DNA from: DATKCA01 sp035544675
Lineage (GTDB): Bacteria; Acidobacteriota; Thermoanaerobaculia; Gp7-AA8
Direction: 5' to 3'
Assembly: GCA_035544675.1 (NCBI GenBank)
Contig: DATKCA010000047.1
Span: 1-10,029, forward strand
DNA length: 10,029 nucleotides
Shown: piece after piece, positions 6,679 through 10,029 of the stretch
Position numbering within the stretch: position 1 is the first letter of the stretch
Layout: each line of letters starts with the position of its first letter
The notes under the pieces: generated by a model
Seen by the model: only the letters and a program-made list of their open reading frames with translations
Database searches by the model: none
Told to the model about the DNA's origin: nothing
Position numbers and translations under genes: made by a program

Positions 6679-6720
6679 GAGCGGCCGGGTCAGGAGGTGT
6701 TGCGTAACCTCGACTCGCTC
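6679..6720 (-). promoter_or_regulatory. Stem-loop in the rplT leader, candidate L20-responsive element
   Basis: Read on the transcribed (-) strand, GAGCG (6720-6716) pairs with CGCTC (6683-6679), GTC with GAC inside that, and GAGGT (6711-6707) with ACCTC (6698-6694) around loop TACGCAAC. This makes an extended bulged stem ending about 15 bases before the rplT Shine-Dalgarno sequence. In Escherichia coli and Bacillus, L20 represses its operon by binding leader RNA that mimics its 23S site. Whether this stem resembles that site I cannot judge by eye. Confidence 0.3.
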
Positions 6721-6735
6721 CGTAATTTGGCTCTG

Positions 6736-6795
6736 GGCTATTGGCTCTTGGGAGTTTTTGGTTTTCCCAACAGCCAAGAGCCAGGAGCCATGAGC
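6736..6795. repeat. Palindromic repeat C (outer arms only), rpmI-rplT gap
   Basis: GGCTATTGGCTCTTGGGA (6736-6753) pairs with TCCCAACAGCCAAGAGCC (6765-6782), with two mismatches in 18 and an 11-base T/G-rich loop. Heptad units of the TGGCTCY type continue to 6795, directly against the rpmI stop codon. The arms are of the same family as the outer arms of copies A and B, but the CACAGAG core is missing. In the operon mRNA it would fold as a strong hairpin immediately after rpmI. Confidence 0.75.
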
Positions 6796-6993
6796 CTATT
6801 TGTAAGGCAGCATGCGCCTCACGGTCTTCGCGTTCGCAGGCGACACTTCCACCTCACCGGCCAGCGAGGCCTTACGCCCCGGCGACTTCTTGGTGAGGAT
6901 GTGCGAGTGGAACGCGTGATTCCGCTGAAGCTTGCCCGTCCCGGTCTTCTTGAACCGTTTCGCGGCGCCTCTGTGTGTCTTCATCTTCGGCAT
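6796..6993 (-). CDS. rpmI: 50S ribosomal protein L35
   Basis: This is a small basic large-subunit protein of 65 residues, the normal length. It starts MPKMKTHRGAAKRFKKTGTG and contains KLQRNHAFHSHILTKKSPGRKASL, followed by VSPANAKTVRRMLPYK; these are the conserved blocks of bacterial L35. AAGGA lies six bases upstream of the ATG. It sits between infC and rplT as in most bacteria, but both flanking gaps are unusually long because each holds a palindromic repeat. Confidence 0.98.
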   Translation of the reverse strand: MPKMKTHRGAAKRFKKTGTGKLQRNHAFHSHILTKKSPGRKASLAGEVEVSPANAKTVRRMLPYK

Positions 6994-7056
6994 AGCTTGT
7001 CCTTGAACCGAGGCTAAGTGGGTTTGATTCCCGGGGGTTGGGGCTCCGAGCTCTGG

Positions 7057-7187
7057 GGCTCCTGGCTCCTGGGACGAGAGATCACCACAGAGTCACAGAG
7101 GACACAGAGGTTCGCAGTAGTACTTCGGCCCTCTCTGTGTTCTCTGCGTCTCTGTGGTTGCTTCTCCAGGAGCCAGGAGCCAGAGCC
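7057..7187. repeat. Nested palindromic intergenic repeat, copy B
   Basis: The outer arms are a perfect 16-base pair: GGCTCCTGGCTCCTGG (7057-7072) with CCAGGAGCCAGGAGCC (7166-7181). Inside is the CACAGAG core, left arm 7084-7110 and right arm 7129-7158. The first 47 core-side bases from GGGACGAGAG (7071) match copy A (from 1927) exactly. After one inserted T, a further 28 bases match. It fills most of the 194-base infC-rpmI gap, and its right end (CAGAGCC) touches the infC stop codon. It lies in the same genomic orientation as copy A although the local transcription is opposite. Confidence 0.9.
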
Positions 7188-7745
7188 CTACTTCGTCGGC
7201 GAAATCACCATGGTCATCCGGTTTCCCTGGATGTCCGGGTTCTGGTTCTCGGGGGCTCCGAACTCCTTCACCTCATCGAGGAGGCGGTCCAGAACGGCCC
7301 GGCCCAGCTCCATGTGCGTCATCTCGCGTCCGCGGAAGCGCACCGTGGCCTTGACCTTGTCGCCGTGCTGCAGGAACCGGACGATGTTGTTCTTCTTGAA
7401 GTCGAAGTCGTGCTCGTCGATGCGGGGGCGGAACTGCACCTCCTTGACGACGATGACCTTCTGCTTCTTCTTCGCTTCGGTCTGCTTCTTCTTCTGCTGG
7501 AAGATGTACTTGCCGTAATCCATGATCTTGCAGACCGGCGGTGCGGCGGTCGGCGAGATCTCGACCAGGTCGAGGTCCTTCTCGCGCGCCATCTCCTGGG
7601 CCTGCGCGAGCGGAACGACTCCTACCTGCGATCCGTCGGCCCCGATGAGGCGAACCTCCGGGATGCCACGGATCATGTCGTTGATTCTAGATTCTGGTTC
7701 GGCGGGTCTGCGGTCGAATCGGGATCCTCGTCTGGGGGGGTAAAT
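7188..7745 (-). CDS. infC: Translation initiation factor IF-3, AUU start
   Basis: IF-3 binds the 30S subunit and proofreads initiator tRNA and start codon. With the ATT at 7745 as start the product is 185 residues, a normal length. It carries the N-domain opening SRINDMIRGIPEVRLIG at residues 19-35, the IF-3 signature CKIMDYGKYIFQQKKK near 72-87, and the C-domain (IDEHDFDFKKNNIVRFL to GNRMTMVISPTK). Starting at the ATG 7676 would cut off the conserved SRIND. Between the upstream in-frame TAG (7763) and that ATG no ATG, GTG, TTG or CTG occurs in any frame. AGGAGG (7760-7755) lies nine bases before the ATT. AUU-type starts let IF-3 repress its own translation; this is known from Escherichia coli. 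A G7 run (7734-7740, + strand) lies just inside the gene, so an assembly error there is possible but would not create an NTG start. Confidence 0.96.
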   Translation of the reverse strand: MYPPRRGSRFDRRPAEPESRINDMIRGIPEVRLIGADGSQVGVVPLAQAQEMAREKDLDLVEISPTAAPPVCKIMDYGKYIFQQKKKQTEAKKKQKVIVVKEVQFRPRIDEHDFDFKKNNIVRFLQHGDKVKATVRFRGREMTHMELGRAVLDRLLDEVKEFGAPENQNPDIQGNRMTMVISPTK

Positions 7746-7802
7746 ACTCTTTGTCCTCCTCTAGGTTAGGGCGCGGAATGCGCGAATCTACGAAACAACA
7801 GT

Positions 7803-9719
7803 TCACAAAGTCAAGGAACGCGATGAGATGAGCTCCCGGGCCTCCGCCAGGAGGGCCTCGATCTCGACGCTGGCCTGGTCGCCGCTGCGCTTCCGCAGGT
7901 TGACCGTGCCGGCCGACGCTTCCTTCTCGCCGACCACCAGCATCCAGGGGATTTTCTGCAGTTGGGCGGTGCGGATCTTCGCGCCGAGCTTCTCGTTGGT
8001 GGCATCGACCTCGACGCGGAGTCCCGCGGCACGCAGCTTCGCGCCGGTCTCGTTGGCGTAGTCGACGAACTTCTCCGAGAGAGGGAGCACCGCCGCCTGC
8101 ACCGGCGCCAGCCACAGCGGAAACGCGCCGGCGAAATGTTCGATGAGAATGGCGATGAACCGTTCGAAGGAGCCGTAGATGGCGCGATGCAGCACGGCCG
8201 GGCGATGCTCGGCGTTGTCCTCGCCGATGTACTGGAGGTCGAACCGCTCCGGCGCGTTGTAGTCGAGCTGGATCGTTCCGAGCTGCCACTTCCGCCCGAT
8301 GCTGTCGGACACGTCGAAGTCGATCTTCGGACCGTAGAACGCTCCCTCGCCCGGCTTGACCTCGTACGGCCGCCCCAGCGAGTCGAGCGCCCGCTTGAGC
8401 AGCTCCTCGGCCCGATCCCACAGAGCGTCGTCGCCGATGCGCACCGGCGGCCGGGTCGAAAACTTCGCCGAGTATTCGAGTCCCACCGCCCGGTACACCT
8501 GGTCGAGCAGCCCGACGAAGCGCGCCACCTCGTCCGGCACCTGCTCTTCGAGACAGATGATGTGCGCGTCGTCCTGCGCGAACTGCCGGACTCGCGTCAG
8601 GCCGCTGAGCGTTCCGGATGCCTCGTTGCGGTGCAGGACATCCTGCGTGTGCAGCCGCAGCGGGAGGTCGCGATAGCTGTGCCGCTTCATCCCGTAATAG
8701 AGGAAGTGCGACGGGCAGTTCATCGGCTTCAGCGAGAAGTCGTGCTCGTTCGTCTCGCTGTCGAGGACCAGGAACATGTTCTCCCTGTACTTGCCCCAGT
8801 GGCCGCTGATCTCCCACAGCCCCTTGTTGAAGAGCAGCGGCGTCTTGATCTCGACGTACCCGTTCGCCAGCGTCAGCTCGCGTATGTACTGGGACAGGAC
8901 CTGGTAGAGCGTGGTCCCTTTCGGAGTCCAGAACGCGGCGCCCGGCGCGAACGGATGGAAGTGAAAGAGGTCGAGCTCCTTGCCGAGCTTGCGATGGTCG
9001 CGGGCTTTGGCCTCTTCCGTGCGCCGGAGGTACTCCTCGAGCTCCTTCTGGTCGGGCCAGGCGGTGCCGTAGATCCGCTGCAGCATGGCGTTGCGGCTGT
9101 CGCCGCGCCAGTACGCGCCGGCGACGGACGTCAGCTTGAACGCGCCGAGCTTGCCGGTCGACGGCACGTGCGGCCCGCGGCAGAGGTCGAACCAGTCGCC
9201 CTGCCGGTAGACCGACAGCGTCTCGTCTCCGGGGATGGCCTGGATGATCTCGACCTTGTACTTCTCGCCGATCTCGCCGAAGGTGCGGATGGCCTCCTGG
9301 CGTGACCACTCTTCGCGGCGGACGGGGAGGTCGCGCTTCGCGATCTCCGCCATTCTCTCCTCGATCCTCCGCAGATCCTCCTCGGTGAAGGGCCGGTCGG
9401 TGGCGAAGTCGTAATAGAAGCCGTTCTCGATGACGGGACCGATGGTGACCTGGGTGCCGGGAAAGAGCTCCTGCACCGCCATTGCCATGAGGTGCGCCGT
9501 GGAGTGCCGGATGGTGTCGATGCCCGCCTCGGACTTCGGAGTGATGATCTCGACCTTCGCGCCGTCAGGAACCGGCGCGGAGAGATCGACGACCTTGCCG
9601 TCGATCCGGCCGGCCACGGCGTCTTTGGCCAGCCGCCGGCCGATCGCCGCGGCGACGTCGGCGACGGTGGCGTTGTCGGGCACTTCTTTCATCGATCCGT
9701 CGGGTAGCTGGACCTGCAT
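7803..9719 (-). CDS. thrS: Threonyl-tRNA synthetase
   Basis: ThrRS attaches threonine to tRNA-Thr and edits mischarged serine. It has 638 residues, full length. Domains in order: TGS (1-62, starting MQVQLPDGSMKEV); the second additional (editing) domain with HSTAH (His72, His76) and CRGPH (Cys180, His184); the class II catalytic core with motif 2 RNEASG (364-369) and zinc ligands Cys335 (MNCPSH), His386 (QDDAHI) and His511 (LHRAIYG); and the anticodon-binding domain from about 535 (PLWLAPVQAAVLPL). All editing and catalytic ligands are present. GAGG (9728-9725) lies five bases before the ATG. The gene is preceded by a Thr-rich leader peptide and terminator and is followed after 57 bases by infC. 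Transcription is inferred to rise when charged tRNA-Thr falls. Confidence 0.98.
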   Translation of the reverse strand: MQVQLPDGSMKEVPDNATVADVAAAIGRRLAKDAVAGRIDGKVVDLSAPVPDGAKVEIITPKSEAGIDTIRHSTAHLMAMAVQELFPGTQVTIGPVIENGFYYDFATDRPFTEEDLRRIEERMAEIAKRDLPVRREEWSRQEAIRTFGEIGEKYKVEIIQAIPGDETLSVYRQGDWFDLCRGPHVPSTGKLGAFKLTSVAGAYWRGDSRNAMLQRIYGTAWPDQKELEEYLRRTEEAKARDHRKLGKELDLFHFHPFAPGAAFWTPKGTTLYQVLSQYIRELTLANGYVEIKTPLLFNKGLWEISGHWGKYRENMFLVLDSETNEHDFSLKPMNCPSHFLYYGMKRHSYRDLPLRLHTQDVLHRNEASGTLSGLTRVRQFAQDDAHIICLEEQVPDEVARFVGLLDQVYRAVGLEYSAKFSTRPPVRIGDDALWDRAEELLKRALDSLGRPYEVKPGEGAFYGPKIDFDVSDSIGRKWQLGTIQLDYNAPERFDLQYIGEDNAEHRPAVLHRAIYGSFERFIAILIEHFAGAFPLWLAPVQAAVLPLSEKFVDYANETGAKLRAAGLRVEVDATNEKLGAKIRTAQLQKIPWMLVVGEKEASAGTVNLRKRSGDQASVEIEALLAEARELISSRSLTL

Positions 9720-9730
9720 GGCAACCTCAC

Positions 9731-9757
9731 AAAAAAAACAGGGCCTTTGGGGCCCTG
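9731..9757 (-). terminator. Intrinsic terminator in the thrS leader (attenuator)
   Basis: On the - strand CAGGGCC (9757-9751), loop CCAAA, GGCCCTG (9745-9739) forms a perfect 7-bp stem followed by eight T (9738-9731). This is a textbook intrinsic terminator placed inside the leader, ending three bases before the thrS Shine-Dalgarno sequence. It follows the Thr-rich leader ORF by about 30 bases. No gene ends upstream on this strand, so it serves conditional premature termination rather than the end of an operon. Confidence 0.92.
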
Positions 9758-9801
9758 CGGGTGATCTCTGCTCTCGGGGAGGGGACGATCAACGACAGGG
9801 C
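9752..9801 (-). promoter_or_regulatory. Antiterminator fold of the thrS attenuator
   Basis: GCCCTG (9801-9796), in the last codons of the leader ORF, is complementary to CAGGGC (9757-9752), the 5' arm of the terminator; U9795-G9758 adds a wobble. A second helix, TGATC (9791-9787, including the leader stop TGA) with GATCA (9766-9762), stacks inside across a 3x3 internal loop. The two folds are mutually exclusive. A ribosome finishing the leader would cover 9801-9795 and let the terminator form. A ribosome stalled in the Thr run would leave it free and permit read-through into thrS. Confidence 0.75.
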
Positions 9802-9857
9802 GAGCTGGTGGTCCGGCTCGTCGTTCGCGTGGGCGTGGTCGTCGTCGTGCGGTTCAT
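9789..9857 (-). CDS. Threonine-rich leader peptide of thrS (attenuation peptide)
   Basis: A 22-codon ORF begins MNRTTTTTPTRTT and ends SSPCR before TGA. Ten of its 22 residues are Thr (positions 4-8, 10, 12, 13, 16, 17), encoded by seven ACG and three ACC codons. It lies between a TACAAT promoter element and the terminator preceding thrS. This is the classic design of a ribosome-mediated attenuator peptide, as in thrL of the enterobacterial thrABC operon, but here placed before the threonyl-tRNA synthetase. The Shine-Dalgarno sequence is poor (GAG three bases from ATG), and the promoter predicts a 5' leader of only a few bases, so initiation may be nearly leaderless. Translation itself is inferred. 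Confidence 0.88.
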   Translation of the reverse strand: MNRTTTTTPTRTTSRTTSSPCR

Positions 9858-9872
9858 GATCTCAGGGGGCGG

Positions 9873-9902
9873 ATTGTAGGCTAACCCCATCCGCGCAGTC
9901 GA
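9873..9902 (-). promoter_or_regulatory. Probable promoter of the thrS operon
   Basis: On the - strand the -10 box TACAAT (9878-9873) matches five of six consensus bases. TCGACT (9902-9897), four of six to TTGACA, lies 18 bases upstream as a possible -35. Transcription would start around 9866-9861, only about 4 to 9 bases before the leader-peptide ATG. The -35 is only 12 bases from the divergent gene's ATG, so the two transcription units share this short region. Confidence 0.6.
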
Positions 9903-9914
9903 GTCTAACCAGCC

Positions 9915-10029
9915 ATGAAGAAGATCGCATTCCTTCTCGCGCTCGTTGCCCTTCCTCTCCAGGCCGACCTCCGCCAGAACATCGTCTCGCGATCGGGATG
10001 GGTCGCCTACTCGATCCCGGCCTGGCGTG
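9915..10029 (+). CDS. Exported protein of unknown function (3' end outside window)
   Basis: An ATG at 9915 opens a frame to the window edge, 38 codons. The first 17 residues, MKKIAFLLALVALPLQA, form a standard Sec signal peptide: Lys2/Lys3, hydrophobic core, cleavage after LQA. The mature part begins DLRQNIVSRSGWVAYSIPAW and I do not recognise it. There is no good Shine-Dalgarno sequence before the start. It is divergent from thrS; its own promoter was not identified and would have to overlap the thrS leader or promoter. A lipoprotein is unlikely, since no Cys follows the signal sequence. Confidence 0.7.
   Translation, partial: MKKIAFLLALVALPLQADLRQNIVSRSGWVAYSIPAWR

Noticed and set aside
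5403..6707. Long + strand open frame (434 codons) opposite pheS and rplT
   Set aside because: It runs antisense through two conserved genes and has no recognisable domain.
6736..6782. Repeat C as an intrinsic terminator of rpmI
   Set aside because: The stem is long but no T-run follows it on the - strand, and rplT follows with its own ribosome site; it fits the repeat family better.
7674..7676. ATG as the infC start
   Set aside because: It falls after the conserved SRIND motif of IF-3 and lacks a Shine-Dalgarno sequence at normal distance.
7962..9305. Long + strand open frame (447 codons) opposite thrS
   Set aside because: It is a GC-driven shadow of thrS with low-complexity Arg/Val/Leu composition; thrS has all its catalytic residues on the other strand.
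9720..9870. T-box riboswitch in front of thrS
   Set aside because: The leader is too short, no T-box antiterminator consensus or specifier stem-loop is visible, and a Thr-rich ORF with alternative pairing explains the terminator better.

Overview
The window is GC-rich bacterial chromosome with dense gene packing, ATGA/GTGA overlaps between co-transcribed genes, and family-scale intergenic palindromes. The gene content (thrS-infC-rpmI-rplT-pheS, a TetR/TolC export module, and a YtrA-type GntR/ABC-2 module whose permease carries a long C-terminal domain) looks like an environmental Gram-negative lineage. Acidobacteriota is my best guess, from general gene style only; no single feature proves it.

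Left side, + strand. The window opens inside a TetR-family repressor gene that overlaps (GTGA) a TolC-family outer-membrane channel gene. The channel stop overlaps (ATGA) an 11-codon stub, MKRILVEARRS, that looks like the first codons of the lost membrane-fusion gene of an RND pump. The stub is followed at once by a nested palindromic repeat (copy A). Then comes a self-contained operon: a small GntR/YtrA repressor behind a promoter overlapped by an ACTGTA/TACAGT operator, an ABC ATPase, and an ABC-2 permease fused to a probable extracytoplasmic beta-propeller. These three genes are joined by ATGA overlaps.

Right side, - strand (read right to left). This is the translation operon thrS, infC, rpmI, rplT, pheS, convergent with the ABC operon across 24 bp. 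pheT does not follow. Upstream of thrS is what looks like a complete ribosome-mediated transcription attenuator. It has a TACAAT -10 box, a 22-codon leader peptide with ten threonine codons, an antiterminator that pairs the end of the leader ORF with the 5' arm of the terminator, and a perfect 7-bp terminator hairpin with eight U, ending a few bases before the thrS Shine-Dalgarno sequence. Threonyl-tRNA supply would thus set transcription of ThrRS, IF3, L35, L20 and PheS together.

The same operon has two non-standard starts. infC has no NTG codon in any frame between the upstream in-frame stop and an internal ATG, and must begin at an AUU behind AGGAGG, the known IF3 autoregulatory arrangement. 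pheS is in frame with rplT directly after its TAG, has no AUG/GUG/UUG near its N-terminus, and probably starts at AUC. The infC-rpmI and rpmI-rplT gaps hold two more members of the palindrome family, each starting directly after the upstream stop codon.

Far right, + strand. The first 38 codons of a divergent gene with a signal peptide enter from the edge of the thrS promoter.
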